Source of the DNA: JAVVEG01 sp032251455
GTDB lineage: Bacteria; Pseudomonadota; Gammaproteobacteria; Pseudomonadales; Pseudohongiellaceae
Assembly: GCA_032251455.1 (NCBI GenBank)
Contig: JAVVEG010000023.1
Span: 1 to 34,358, forward strand
Length of the DNA stretch: 34,358 nucleotides
Direction: 5' to 3'
The notes under the pieces: model-generated
Seen by the model: only the letters and a program-made list of their open reading frames with translations
What the model was told of the DNA's origin: nothing
The model's database searches: none
Position numbers and translations under genes: made by a program
In this document: piece after piece, positions 21,582 to 30,401 of the stretch
Position numbering within the stretch: position 1 is the first letter of the stretch
Layout: every line of letters starts with the position of its first letter

Positions 21582-23510
21582 ATGGGTAGAATTATCGGTA
21601 TCGATCTGGGAACGACCAACTCCTGTGTTGCCATCATGGATGGCGGCAAGGCGAAAGTGATTGAAAATGCGGAGGGTGATCGTACCACTCCCTCCATCAT
21701 CGCCTATACCAAAGAGGGTGAGACCCTGGTCGGTCAGCCGGCGAAACGGCAATCGGTCACCAACCCCAAGAATACATTGTTTGCCATCAAGCGCCTGATC
21801 GGACGTCAGTTCACCGATGATGTCGTACAGAAAGACATCAAGATGGTGCCTTATCAAATCATCAAGGCGGACAACGGTGATGCCTGGGTGCAGGTCAACG
21901 GGGACAAGATGTCGCCTCCGCAGATTTCTGCTCAGGTGCTGAAAAAGATGAAAAAGACTGCCGAGGACTATCTCGGTGAGCCGGTAACCGAGGCCGTGGT
22001 TACAGTCCCAGCCTATTTCAATGATTCCCAGCGCCAGGCAACCAAGGATGCAGGCAGGATTGCCGGCCTTGAGGTCAAGCGTATCATCAACGAACCGACA
22101 GCCGCTGCCCTGGCTTATGGCATGGACAAGAAGGCTGGCGATTCGACCATCGCAGTTTATGACCTGGGAGGTGGAACCTTCGATATCTCCATCATCGAGA
22201 TTGCCGAGACAGATGGCGAGCATACGTTTGAGGTACTGTCGACCAATGGTGATACCTTCCTGGGTGGCGAGGACTTCGACCTGCGACTGATCGATTATCT
22301 GGCGGATGAATTCAAGAAGGAATCCGGCATGGATCTGCACAATGATCCGCTGGCCCTGCAGCGTCTGAAAGAAGCCGCAGAGAAGGCCAAGATTGAGCTG
22401 TCTTCCTCGCAGCAGACCGAGATCAACCTGCCTTATATCACGGCAGATGCCTCGGGCCCGAAACATCTGGTACAGAAGCTGACCCGTGCCAAGTTCGAGT
22501 CACTGGTGGAAGAGCTGGTTGAACGTACCATGGGGCCGGTGAAAATGGCCCTGAAAGATGCGGGTCTGGATGTGGGCAAGATCAATGATGTGATACTGGT
22601 CGGCGGGCAGACCCGCATGCCATTGGTGCAGAAAAAGGTTGCTGAATTCTTCGGCAAGGAATCGCGTCGTGATGTGAACCCCGACGAAGCCGTTGCCATC
22701 GGTGCGGCCATTCAGGCTGCGGTACTCTCCGGTGAAGTCAACGATGTGTTGTTGCTGGATGTGACGCCGCTGTCTCTGGGTATCGAAACCATGGGTGGTG
22801 TGGCCAGTGTGCTGATCGAGAAGAATACAACCATACCCACCAAGAAAACCCAGGTTTTCTCTACGGCAGATGATAACCAGACCGCTGTGACCATTCACGT
22901 GGTGCAGGGTGAGCGCAAGCAGGCTGCGCAGAACAAGTCGCTGGGTCGTTTTGACCTTAGCGATATTCCGCCGGCTCCACGGGGCATGCCGCAAATCGAG
23001 GTGGCTTTTGATCTGGATGCCAACGGTATTTTGAATGTGTCGGCCAAGGACAAGGCGACCGGCAAGGAACAGTCCATTGTCATCAAGGCTTCCAGTGGCC
23101 TGTCGGATGAAGAAATTGAGCGCATGATCAAGGATGCAGAGTCACACGCTGCGGATGACAAGAAATTCGAGCAACTGGTCACCGCCCGCAATACAGCGGA
23201 TGGTTTGGTCCATGCGACACGCAAGACGCTGGAAGAGGCCGGTGAACAGGTGGAAGCCGATGAGAAGGAGCGCATCGAGGCAGCAATTACCGCCCTGGAA
23301 GAGGCCATCAAGGAAGGTGAGCTGGAGGCAATTGAAGCCAGGACCAAAGAGTTGACCGAAGTCTCTTCAGGCCTGGCCCAGAAAATGTATGCGCAAAAGC
23401 AGGCCGACCAGGCCGGAGCAGCCAGCGCCGCAGAACAGGCTACGAGTGGCAACAGCGCAGCTGATGATGCCGTGGATGCTGAATTTGAGGAAGTGAAGGA
23501 CGATAAATAA
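21582..23510 (+). CDS. dnaK: chaperone DnaK (Hsp70)
   Basis: A 642-residue Hsp70. It starts MGRIIGIDLGTTNSCVAIMDG at ATG 21582 with an AGGAGAGAG ribosome site. The nucleotide-binding domain has EAVVTVPAYFNDSQRQATKD, VYDLGGGTFDISII and VILVGGQTRMPLVQ. The substrate domain begins with the linker LLLDVTPLSLGIETMGG, and the helical lid ends in an Ala/Asp-rich disordered tail (DAVDAEFEEVKDDK). The C-terminal EEVKD-type tail is the usual bacterial form. It sits in the order grpE-dnaK-dnaJ, all on the plus strand. Confidence 0.99.
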   Translation: MGRIIGIDLGTTNSCVAIMDGGKAKVIENAEGDRTTPSIIAYTKEGETLVGQPAKRQSVTNPKNTLFAIKRLIGRQFTDDVVQKDIKMVPYQIIKADNGDAWVQVNGDKMSPPQISAQVLKKMKKTAEDYLGEPVTEAVVTVPAYFNDSQRQATKDAGRIAGLEVKRIINEPTAAALAYGMDKKAGDSTIAVYDLGGGTFDISIIEIAETDGEHTFEVLSTNGDTFLGGEDFDLRLIDYLADEFKKESGMDLHNDPLALQRLKEAAEKAKIELSSSQQTEINLPYITADASGPKHLVQKLTRAKFESLVEELVERTMGPVKMALKDAGLDVGKINDVILVGGQTRMPLVQKKVAEFFGKESRRDVNPDEAVAIGAAIQAAVLSGEVNDVLLLDVTPLSLGIETMGGVASVLIEKNTTIPTKKTQVFSTADDNQTAVTIHVVQGERKQAAQNKSLGRFDLSDIPPAPRGMPQIEVAFDLDANGILNVSAKDKATGKEQSIVIKASSGLSDEEIERMIKDAESHAADDKKFEQLVTARNTADGLVHATRKTLEEAGEQVEADEKERIEAAITALEEAIKEGELEAIEARTKELTEVSSGLAQKMYAQKQADQAGAASAAEQATSGNSAADDAVDAEFEEVKDDK

Positions 23511-23532
23511 TTACCCTCAGTCTTGCCGTTGC

Positions 23533-23561
23533 AACAGCCAGGTATGATCTGCCTGGCTGTT
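23533..23561 (+). terminator. dnaK-dnaJ intergenic hairpin (possible attenuator)
   Basis: AACAGCCAGG at 23533-23542 pairs perfectly with CCTGGCTGTT at 23552-23561 around a 9-nt loop, followed by TGCGTT rather than a T-run. It lies in the 113-bp gap before dnaJ. It may reduce read-through or protect the dnaK message 3' end, so that less DnaJ than DnaK is made. Confidence 0.5.
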
Positions 23562-23623
23562 TGCGTTGGGTAACCACGGCGATGGCCATAATAAAAAGCC
23601 AGAATTAGAGAACCTGCACGATT

Positions 23624-24739
23624 ATGTCGAAACGAGATTATTACGAAGTTCTTGGTGTGTCACGTGACGCTTCTGAAGCTGAAATCAAGAAGGCGTATCG
23701 TCGGGTTGCCATGAAGCATCACCCCGATCGCAACTCGGGCAACAAGGAATCGGAAAACAGATTCAAGGAAGCCAATGAGGCTTTCGAAATATTGTCCGAT
23801 GCGCAGAAAAGAGCGCGCTACGATCAATATGGCCATGCTGGAGTCGAGTCCCAGGCTGGGGCTGGTGGTGCTGATTTCGGTGATATTTTCGGTGATATCT
23901 TTGGCGATATTTTTGGTGGCGCCCGTGGTGGTGCCCGCAGCAATGTGCGTCGTGGCGCTGATCTGCGTTACAACCTGCAGCTGGAGCTTGAAGAAGCGGT
24001 CCGTGGGACGACAGTAAAAATACGTATTCCTGCCGCGGTTACCTGTACCAGTTGTGAAGGCAGTGGAGCCAGGAAAGGTTCGGGCCCGGTGGATTGTGGC
24101 ACCTGTAATGGCATGGGGCAGGTGCGCATGCAGCAGGGTTTTTTCTCGGTACAGCAAACCTGTCCCCGCTGTCAGGGCTCAGGGAAACAGATTAAAGACC
24201 CTTGTCATACCTGTCATGGCCGGGGCCAGGTTGAAGAGCAGAAAACGCTTTCGGTCAAAGTGCCGCCCGGGGTGGATAACGGGGACCGGATACGCCTGAC
24301 GGGAGAAGGCCAGGCTGGCATGCATGGCGGGCCGGCTGGTGATCTGTACGTGCAGATATCAGTGCGGGAGCACAAGCTGTTTGAGCGCGATGGCAAGGAT
24401 CTGCATTGCGAAATACCGATCAGTTTTGTCGATGCGGCCCTGGGTGGAGAATTGGAAGTCCCCACACTCGATGGGCGGGTAAAGCTGAGGATTCCTGCCG
24501 AAACCCAGACCGGAAAACTGTTCCGTGTACGCGGCAAGGGAGTTACTCCGGTACGTGGCAATACGCCTGGAGACCTGCTGTGCCGGGTCGTGGTTGAAAC
24601 TCCGGTCAATCTGACCAAACGCCAGAAAGAGTTGCTGCATGAGTTCCACGATATTGCTGAATCCGAAGGCTTGCAGTCGCCCAGGAAAACTTCCTGGTTT
24701 GATGGGGTGAAAAAATTTGTGGATGAATTGAGAGCCTGA
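23624..24739 (+). CDS. dnaJ: chaperone DnaJ (type I Hsp40)
   Basis: A 371-residue cochaperone that stimulates DnaK ATPase. The J domain runs through residues 1-70 with the HPD triad in MKHHPDRNSG. The Gly/Phe region carries three in-register FGDI repeats, the DIF-type motif. Four zinc-binding repeats follow: CTSCEGSGA, CGTCNGMGQ, CPRCQGSGK and CHTCHGRGQ. The C-terminal substrate domains are complete (GDLYVQISVREHKLFERDG). In Pseudomonas dapB and carAB follow dnaJ; here the next gene is on the opposite strand, so synteny breaks. The stop codon lies inside a strong hairpin. Confidence 0.98.
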   Translation: MSKRDYYEVLGVSRDASEAEIKKAYRRVAMKHHPDRNSGNKESENRFKEANEAFEILSDAQKRARYDQYGHAGVESQAGAGGADFGDIFGDIFGDIFGGARGGARSNVRRGADLRYNLQLELEEAVRGTTVKIRIPAAVTCTSCEGSGARKGSGPVDCGTCNGMGQVRMQQGFFSVQQTCPRCQGSGKQIKDPCHTCHGRGQVEEQKTLSVKVPPGVDNGDRIRLTGEGQAGMHGGPAGDLYVQISVREHKLFERDGKDLHCEIPISFVDAALGGELEVPTLDGRVKLRIPAETQTGKLFRVRGKGVTPVRGNTPGDLLCRVVVETPVNLTKRQKELLHEFHDIAESEGLQSPRKTSWFDGVKKFVDELRA

Positions 24740-24754
24740 TTTTCAGGCTCTCAA
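24728..24754. terminator. hairpin at the dnaJ stop codon
   Basis: TTGAGAGCCTGA (24728-24739) and TCAGGCTCTCAA (24743-24754) are perfect 12-bp arms around a TTT loop. The left arm ends with the dnaJ stop codon. No T-run follows on the plus strand. Its symmetry could serve both converging transcripts, but the minus-strand gene ends 52 bp away. Confidence 0.55.
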
Positions 24755-24805
24755 TCAGCAGTTCAACCAACAGCCTATTCATTAGCCCATTCAGCAGTCA
24801 GGTTG

Positions 24806-25810
24806 TCATGCATCCAGTTGCAGGCTGCGCAGTAACTGCTGATGTTGTTCCGGTTGCAAGCGGGGCCCAAAGTGGGAGACCACGGTTGCCGAAGCCAGGC
24901 TGGCCAGCTTGCCAGCTGCAGCAAAATCAAGACCGCGTGCCAAGCCAAACAGAAAGGCGCCGGCAAACATATCACCAGCACCATTGGTGTCGACAGCCTC
25001 AACCTTATGGGCTGGTATTTCATGGTAATGCTCCCCGTCGAACAGCAAGGCGCCACGGGCACCGAGAGTGATGGCAAAGGTTTTGGCACGGGTCTGCAGG
25101 CGTTCACAGGCAGCCTGCAAGGTTTCGGTTTGTGCCCATATCTTGGCTTCTTTCTCGTTGCAGAAAAGCAGGTCTACCCCTTCGCCCAGAATCTCGTTGA
25201 TGCCGTCACGGAAATATTCCACCATGGCCGGGTCGGAAAAAGTCAGGACAGTCTTGACTCCATTCGCCTGGGCTTCGGACTTCAATGTCAGCACAGCCGC
25301 TTTGGCTGTCTCTGAAGTAACCAGATACCCTTCAAAGTAGACCATCTCTGATTGTGCAATAGCTGTGTAATCCAGCTCGGAAACCGAAACCAGCTGCGAA
25401 ATGCCGAGATGGGTCAACATGGTTCTTTCTGCGTCAGGTGTCACCATGACCAGACAGCGTCCGGTAGTGCCTGATTCGCGTACCTGCCCCAGATTGGTTT
25501 CGATATTGTGGTGACCCAGTTCGCGGACATAAAAATCGCCAGGTTCATCATTGGCCACCTTGCAGGAGAAATAGGCCTTGCCACCCAACTGGCTGAACGC
25601 ATACAGGGTGTTGGCTGCCGAGCCACCCCCGGCCTGTTTGACCTGCGTATAACGACTGTTGAGCGTATCCAGCAACTGTTGCTGCTGTTCTTCCTCAATC
25701 AGGGTCATGAAGCCTTTTTCGATGCCGGTTTCAGTGAAGAAACTGTCGTCCACTTCGAATTCCTTGTCGACCAGTGCGTTACCAATACCGTATAGCTGAT
25801 ATTTTTTCAT
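24806..25810 (-). CDS. PfkB-family sugar kinase (adenosine kinase-like)
   Basis: A 334-residue ribokinase-fold kinase. ATG at 25810 (MKKYQLYGIGNALVD) is chosen because the upstream extension falls in the hemL end region. The substrate-side glycine motif GGGSAANTLYAFSQLGG is at about residue 60. The second PfkB signature with the catalytic Asp is VDTNGAGDMFAGAFLFGLA at about residue 280. Proteins of this type are commonly annotated as adenosine kinase, but the sugar or nucleoside substrate is not decided by the sequence. It lies 37 bp after hemL as the last gene of the minus-strand operon and converges with dnaJ. Confidence 0.88.
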   Translation of the reverse strand: MKKYQLYGIGNALVDKEFEVDDSFFTETGIEKGFMTLIEEEQQQQLLDTLNSRYTQVKQAGGGSAANTLYAFSQLGGKAYFSCKVANDEPGDFYVRELGHHNIETNLGQVRESGTTGRCLVMVTPDAERTMLTHLGISQLVSVSELDYTAIAQSEMVYFEGYLVTSETAKAAVLTLKSEAQANGVKTVLTFSDPAMVEYFRDGINEILGEGVDLLFCNEKEAKIWAQTETLQAACERLQTRAKTFAITLGARGALLFDGEHYHEIPAHKVEAVDTNGAGDMFAGAFLFGLARGLDFAAAGKLASLASATVVSHFGPRLQPEQHQQLLRSLQLDA

Positions 25811-25847
25811 TGCTTTCCTGCTTGTTGTTTGAATGAATACAAAAGCC

Positions 25848-27152
25848 TTAGTCAAGGCTCGCGAACGCCAGCTCGGCAGCATCCAGAGTCAGACGAATTT
25901 CCTCTTCTCCATGTGCGGCCGAGACGAAACCTGCCTCAAAAGCTGATGGTGCCAGGTAGACTCCGTTGTTGAGCATGACATGGAAATATTGCTTGAACCG
26001 TTCGACATCACAGGCCATGACCTGGGAGAAGGTTTCCACCTTTTTTTCTGCACTGAAGAAACAACCAAACATGCCACCGACCTGATTGGTGGTGAAGCCT
26101 ATTCCGGCGGCATCAGCGCGTTGCTGTAGGCCTTGCAGCAGCATTGCAGTACGCTGGCCCAGCTGCTCATAGAATCCCTCCTGTTGTATCTGTTCCAGCA
26201 TGGCCAGACCGGCCGCGACGGCAAGTGGGCTGCCTGACAAGGTGCCGGCCTGGTAAACCGGTCCGGTAGGGGCGATGCAGTCCATGATTTCGGCGCGGCC
26301 ACCAAAAGCCCCAACAGGCAGGCCGCCCCCGATGACCTTGCCGAGTGTGGTCAGGTCGGGGGTTATGCCATAAACTGACTGGGCTCCCCCGAGGGCAACG
26401 CGAAACCCCGTCATGACTTCGTCAAAGATCAGCACGCTGCCGTAATGGCTGCACAGTTCCCGCATTTTCTCCAGAAACCCCGGCTGCGGTGGCACGCAGT
26501 TCATATTGCCCGCCACAGGTTCGACGATAACACAGGCGATCTCATTGCCCTTTTCCCGGAACAATGTGTCCAGGGCGCTGCTGTCATTGTAGGGCAACAC
26601 ATAGGTCTGATCCGTGTAGGCTTTGGGTACGCCCAGAGAATCGGGTTCTCCCAGTGTCAGTGCCCCGGACCCGGCCTTGACCAGCAGGCCATCGACATGA
26701 CCGTGATAACAGCCCTCGAACTTGAGCACCTTGTCGCGTCGCGTATAACCGCGGGCAAGGCGGATGGCGCTCATGGTGGCTTCGGTGCCAGAGGTGACCA
26801 GACGCACCTTTTCAATGGCAGGCATGATCTTGCAAATGGTTCGGGCAATGGCGATTTCCGCTTCAGTCGAGGCGCCGTAGCCCAGGCCGTGTTCCAGCTG
26901 TGCCTGCAGTGCCTGGATAACAGCGGGGTGCCTGTGCCCAAGAATCAGCGGTCCCCAGGCACCAACATAATCAATATAGCGGTTATCGTCTTCATCCAGC
27001 AGGTAAGCGCCTTCGCCGCCCTTGAAAAACAGGGGGTTGCCACCAACCCCCTTGAACGCTCTTACGGGCGAGTTGACGCCACCTGGTATATATTTCTGGG
27101 CTTCAATGAAAAGCTGTTCAGAGCGATTGGTGCGTGCACCGGTATCAGGCAT
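25848..27152 (-). CDS. hemL: glutamate-1-semialdehyde 2,1-aminomutase
   Basis: A 434-residue PLP enzyme converting glutamate-1-semialdehyde to 5-aminolevulinate, the last step of the C5 route to the haem precursor. The N-terminal family mark is QKYIPGGVNSPVRAFKGVGG. The PLP region reads FDEVMTGFRVALGGAQ, and the cofactor Lys lies in TTLGKVIGGGLPVGAFGG. The C-terminus is complete (EEIRLTLDAAELAFASLD). The start ATG lies just inside the left flank of the artificial gap. With the duplicate removed, ATGCCTGA would contain both the hemL start and the thiE stop. Confidence 0.97.
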   Translation of the reverse strand: MPDTGARTNRSEQLFIEAQKYIPGGVNSPVRAFKGVGGNPLFFKGGEGAYLLDEDDNRYIDYVGAWGPLILGHRHPAVIQALQAQLEHGLGYGASTEAEIAIARTICKIMPAIEKVRLVTSGTEATMSAIRLARGYTRRDKVLKFEGCYHGHVDGLLVKAGSGALTLGEPDSLGVPKAYTDQTYVLPYNDSSALDTLFREKGNEIACVIVEPVAGNMNCVPPQPGFLEKMRELCSHYGSVLIFDEVMTGFRVALGGAQSVYGITPDLTTLGKVIGGGLPVGAFGGRAEIMDCIAPTGPVYQAGTLSGSPLAVAAGLAMLEQIQQEGFYEQLGQRTAMLLQGLQQRADAAGIGFTTNQVGGMFGCFFSAEKKVETFSQVMACDVERFKQYFHVMLNNGVYLAPSAFEAGFVSAAHGEEEIRLTLDAAELAFASLD

Positions 27153-27337
27153 GATGTACCTCTGTGTCCGAGTGGAATAGGGNNNNNNNNNNNNNNNNNN
27201 NNNNNNNNNNNNNNNNNNNNNNNNNNNNNNNNNNNNNNNNNNNNNNNNNNNNNNNNNNNNNNNNNNNNNNNNNNNNNNNNNNTGGTGCGTGCACCGGTAT
27301 CAGGCATGATGTACCTCTGTGTCCGAGTGGAATAGGG
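27128..27337. repeat. identical 55-bp copies flanking a 100-N gap (assembly artefact)
   Basis: Bases 27128-27182 and 27283-27337 are identical over 55 bp and sit directly on each side of the N run. The copy contains the hemL start/thiE stop junction. Exactly 100 Ns is a conventional scaffold placeholder, and 55 is a common assembly word size. The true sequence almost certainly has one copy and no gap. Confidence 0.9.
27183..27282. other. assembly gap (100 N)
   Basis: One hundred undetermined bases. The flanking duplication indicates a negative gap, so no sequence need be missing. Confidence 0.97.
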
Positions 27338-27947
27338 CGCGTAGTGCGCAGGCTTTGGCGGTAATATCCCTGGCGCCAAAAAGATCGTGGATGACGGCCA
27401 GCAGATCAGCGCCGGCTGTGATCAGCTGGGCACCATTTTCAGTGGTGATGCCGCCGATTGCAACTATTGGAATGCGCAGCACTTGCCGGGCCTGAGCCAG
27501 AACCTGTATGGCCGCGGCGGGAGCTTCGGGTTTGGTTCTGGACGGGAAAAAACGACCAAAGGCGACATAACTGGCACCTTGTTCCTGGGCCCGGCTGGCT
27601 CGCTCCAGACTGTCATGACAGGTGACTCCAATGATTGCGTCCGGGCCCAGACAGGATCGTGTCCTGGCGCAGTCACCATCCTGTTGCCCCAGGTGAACAC
27701 CATCGGCCCCGACCGCCAGGCACAGACTGACATCATCGTTAATGAGTAGCGGGGTTTCATAGCGCCTGCACAAGGCGACAAGCGCCCGGGCCTGTTCAAG
27801 CCGCAGGTGCTGATCTGCTGTCTTATTGCGATACTGCACTGCTGCCACTCCCCCCAGCAGAGCCTGTTCAACGTGTTGCAAGAAAATGTCGGGGGGGGAC
27901 AATTCCTCGCTGGTGATGGCATAAATGCCTTGGCGCCGCAACATCAT
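27300..27947 (-). CDS. thiE: thiamine-phosphate synthase
   Basis: A 215-residue TIM-barrel enzyme joining HMP pyrophosphate and the thiazole phosphate to form thiamin phosphate. Marks are LRRQGIYAITSEELSP at the N-terminus, AAVQYRNKTAD, LLINDDVSLCLAVGADGVHL, VAFGRFFPSRTKPEAP (phosphate loop with the Thr-Lys) and VAIGGITTENGAQLITAGAD. ATG at 27947 follows the thiD stop by 5 bp. The end overlaps the hemL start by 8 bases once the gap artefact is corrected. The C-terminus (FHSDTEVHHA) lies in the duplicated flank. Confidence 0.95.
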   Translation of the reverse strand: MMLRRQGIYAITSEELSPPDIFLQHVEQALLGGVAAVQYRNKTADQHLRLEQARALVALCRRYETPLLINDDVSLCLAVGADGVHLGQQDGDCARTRSCLGPDAIIGVTCHDSLERASRAQEQGASYVAFGRFFPSRTKPEAPAAAIQVLAQARQVLRIPIVAIGGITTENGAQLITAGADLLAVIHDLFGARDITAKACALRALFHSDTEVHHA

Positions 27948-27952
27948 GAGGG

Positions 27953-28747
27953 CTATGACCGTTGCCAGAAACTGCGATCGGGCAGATATTGCCCACAGCC
28001 TGGTCGTTGACCCTGGGCCAGGGCATTCCAGGTAAATTGCTGGGCTTGACGGACGGCATCCTTCAGAGCAGCACCGTGTGCCAGATAGGCAGCCAGGCTG
28101 GCCGCAAGCGTACAGCCACTGCCGTGGTATTGCTCGGGCAGGCGGGGCCATTCCCAGTGCATGATTGCCTGGTGCTGGGTGAACAGCTGGTTGATTACGT
28201 TCTTGCTCGCGGCATGAGTGCCGGTGAGCAGCACTGCGCCACAGCCACTGTCAAGCAGGGCTGCAGCGCAGGCTTCAGGACTGTCTGCCTCGGTAGCCAG
28301 CCTCTGCAATTCGTCCGTGTTGGGCGTCAGCACGGTGGTGATGGGAAGAAGCAGGTTTTTCATGGCATTGATCAGGTTCTGGGTGCTGAAGTCGAAACCA
28401 CCTCCCGCCTGCAGAATGGGATCCAGTACCACGGGTATGTTCGGATAATCAGTCAACAGGGTATGAATGACTTCGATGTTTTCTATGCTGCCAATCAAAC
28501 CGATCTTGAAGGCCTGTACCGACATGTCTTCCAGGACAGCGCGTGCCTGCTCGACCAGCAGCAGGGGTTCGGTCGGAACGATACGCGATACATTGCGCGT
28601 ATCCTGAACCGTGATCGCCGTGATAACGGGGAGACAATGACAGCCGATACTGAACAGTGATTCGATATCGGCCTGGATGCCGGCACCACCAGTGGAGTCC
28701 ATGCCGGAAAAACAAAGTACATTGGGTTTGACGGATGAGGTAACCAT
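27953..28747 (-). CDS. thiD: hydroxymethylpyrimidine/phosphomethylpyrimidine kinase
   Basis: A 264-residue ribokinase-fold enzyme that phosphorylates HMP twice to give the ThiE substrate. The N-terminal motif is LCFSGMDSTGGAGIQADIE, with AITVQDTRNVSRI and the PTEPLLLVEQ segment following. The central VVLDPILQAGGGFDF and TPNTDELQRLA are present, and the C-terminal catalytic loop is YHGSGCTLAASLAAYLA. It lies 23 bp after hemJ and 5 bp before thiE, so thiD and thiE are clearly cotranscribed. The first catalytic loop Ser/Asp pattern (SGMDSTGG) is slightly unlike the common SGSDSGGG. Confidence 0.94.
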   Translation of the reverse strand: MVTSSVKPNVLCFSGMDSTGGAGIQADIESLFSIGCHCLPVITAITVQDTRNVSRIVPTEPLLLVEQARAVLEDMSVQAFKIGLIGSIENIEVIHTLLTDYPNIPVVLDPILQAGGGFDFSTQNLINAMKNLLLPITTVLTPNTDELQRLATEADSPEACAAALLDSGCGAVLLTGTHAASKNVINQLFTQHQAIMHWEWPRLPEQYHGSGCTLAASLAAYLAHGAALKDAVRQAQQFTWNALAQGQRPGCGQYLPDRSFWQRS

Positions 28748-28770
28748 GATTATTGATATTTTGGCAGGAT

Positions 28771-29193
28771 TTAACCCGGCTTGACGGTAACCAGAATGAC
28801 GATGCCGACCAGCAGCAGCACCGGAAATTCATTGAAGTATCGGTAAAATGTGTGCGAGCGGGTATTCTGGTCGGCCCTGAACGTCAAGGTGAAGCGATAG
28901 CAGAGAAGATGGTAGAAAACCAGTATAATGACCAGCATCAGTTTCCAGTGGAACCAACTGCTGCTCATGTAATAGTCCGGGTTGAACGATACCAGCCAGG
29001 CGCCAAAGGTCAACGTGGCAATTGCGGAGGGAGTCGTGATACCGTTCAGCAGTTTGCGCTCCATGATGACGAAGCGTTCCTTGCTGGTCTGGTCTGTACT
29101 CATTGCGTGGTAGACAAACAGCCTGGGCAGATAGAACAGGCCACTGAACCAGGTGACCACTGAAATGATGTGGAAGGCAAGCACCCAGGACAT
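28771..29193 (-). CDS. hemJ: protoporphyrinogen IX oxidase HemJ (UPF0093/CopD-like membrane protein)
   Basis: A 140-residue inner-membrane protein with about four membrane segments. Family marks are LAFHIISVVTWFSGLFYLPR with the conserved His, FVYHAMSTD, ERKLLNGITTPSAIATLTFG, WFHWKLMLVIIL with a Lys and His, and YRYFNEFPVLLLVGIVILV at the end. HemJ oxidises protoporphyrinogen IX to protoporphyrin IX using a bound haem. It heads a minus-strand operon ending in hemL, so a late and an early tetrapyrrole gene are transcribed together with two thiamin genes. It is divergent from argC. Confidence 0.92.
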   Translation of the reverse strand: MSWVLAFHIISVVTWFSGLFYLPRLFVYHAMSTDQTSKERFVIMERKLLNGITTPSAIATLTFGAWLVSFNPDYYMSSSWFHWKLMLVIILVFYHLLCYRFTLTFRADQNTRSHTFYRYFNEFPVLLLVGIVILVTVKPG

Positions 29194-29333
29194 TCAGGCC
29201 TCCTCAGGCAAACAAAGTCAGGGAATTTCAGGAAGCTGTACACTACCACAGCCGAGGATTCGAGGCGAGACGATTGTTACAGGCCCGCAGGCAGGAAACG
29301 ACAAGAAATGACAGAAAACGACAGGAGAGCACA

Positions 29334-30371
29334 GTGATCAAGGCAGGTGTTATAGGTGGGACCGGGTACACAGGGGTAGAGTTGCTACGCTTGCTGGCGC
29401 CACGAGAGGATGTGCTTGTCCATGCCATTACTTCCCGTGAGCAGGAAGGTACCCGGGTCAGTGAACTGTTTCCGAATTTGCGCGGTTACCTGGATATCCC
29501 GTTTACTGCTCCGGATTCGACAGCGCTGGCAGAATGCGATGTGGTGTTTTATGCCACGCCGCATGCTGTGGCAATGAAGAGTGTTGCCGCGCTGTTGGCA
29601 CATGGGGTCAAGGTGATCGACCTGTCGGCTGATTTCAGATTGCAGGATATTCCTGTCTGGGAAAAATGGTACGGGGTTGCCCATGAATCGCCGGAACTGG
29701 TTAAAGAGGCCGTGTATGGCTTGCCGGAGGTCAATCGTGAGCAGATACGCTCGGCCAGGCTTATTGCTGTTCCGGGCTGCTATCCTACCGCTGTCCAGTT
29801 GGGATTCCTGCCTTTGCTGGAGAATGCCCTGGTTGATGCCAGGCAGCTGATTGCCGACGCTAAGTCCGGAACCAGCGGAGCCGGCCGCAAAGCCAATATT
29901 GGCGGTTTGCTTAGCGAAACCAGTGAATCACTCGGTGCTTATGCAGTGAACGGTCATCGTCATTTGCCCGAGATCAGCCAAGGCCTGAGTCAGTTTCATG
30001 GTGGGCCGGTTGGTTTGACCTTTATCCCTCACCTGACACCCATGATCAGGGGTATCCATGCCACCTTGTATGCGTCCTTGCAGCCTGGAGTAGATCCTGC
30101 CAGTCTGCAAGCCCTGTTCGAACAGCGCTTCAGAGATGAGCCGTTTGTTGATGTGCTGCCAGCGGGAACTTTTCCGGCAACCCGCAATGTCAGGGGGTCC
30201 AATCGCTGTCAGCTGGCGGTCACTTATCTGGCAGATACCAATATGGTCGTAGTGCTTTCGGTCATCGATAATCTGGTCAAGGGCGCCTCAGGCCAGGCCA
30301 TACAGAATATGAATCTTCTCTTTGGCTTGCCTGAGGATAAGGGGCTCAACACAGTGGCCCTGTTGCCCTGA
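29334..30371 (+). CDS. argC: N-acetyl-gamma-glutamyl-phosphate reductase
   Basis: A 345-residue NADPH-dependent reductase, the third step of arginine synthesis. The start is GTG at 29334 with an AGGAG ribosome site; the product begins with the Rossmann motif IKAGVIGGTGYTGVELLRLL. The catalytic Cys149 lies in LIAVPGCYPTAVQLG. Later marks are GTSGAGRKANIGG, NGHRHLPEISQGL and FIPHLTPMIRGIHATLY. The 5' flank holds short imperfect repeats of the type ACGACAGGA. It begins the plus-strand block that as I recall is conserved with the next three genes in Pseudomonas. Confidence 0.97.
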   Translation: MIKAGVIGGTGYTGVELLRLLAPREDVLVHAITSREQEGTRVSELFPNLRGYLDIPFTAPDSTALAECDVVFYATPHAVAMKSVAALLAHGVKVIDLSADFRLQDIPVWEKWYGVAHESPELVKEAVYGLPEVNREQIRSARLIAVPGCYPTAVQLGFLPLLENALVDARQLIADAKSGTSGAGRKANIGGLLSETSESLGAYAVNGHRHLPEISQGLSQFHGGPVGLTFIPHLTPMIRGIHATLYASLQPGVDPASLQALFEQRFRDEPFVDVLPAGTFPATRNVRGSNRCQLAVTYLADTNMVVVLSVIDNLVKGASGQAIQNMNLLFGLPEDKGLNTVALLP

Positions 30372-30401
30372 TGCAGGAAAGTACTCAGCGGAGCCTGTTT
30401 C

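Noticed and set aside
27164..27335. Reading frames running through the N gap
   Set aside because: They contain undetermined residues and arise from the duplicated flanks of an assembly gap.
29281..29330. Short ACGACAGGA-like repeats before argC
   Set aside because: Irregular purine-rich sequence without consistent period; probably only a ribosome-site-rich leader.
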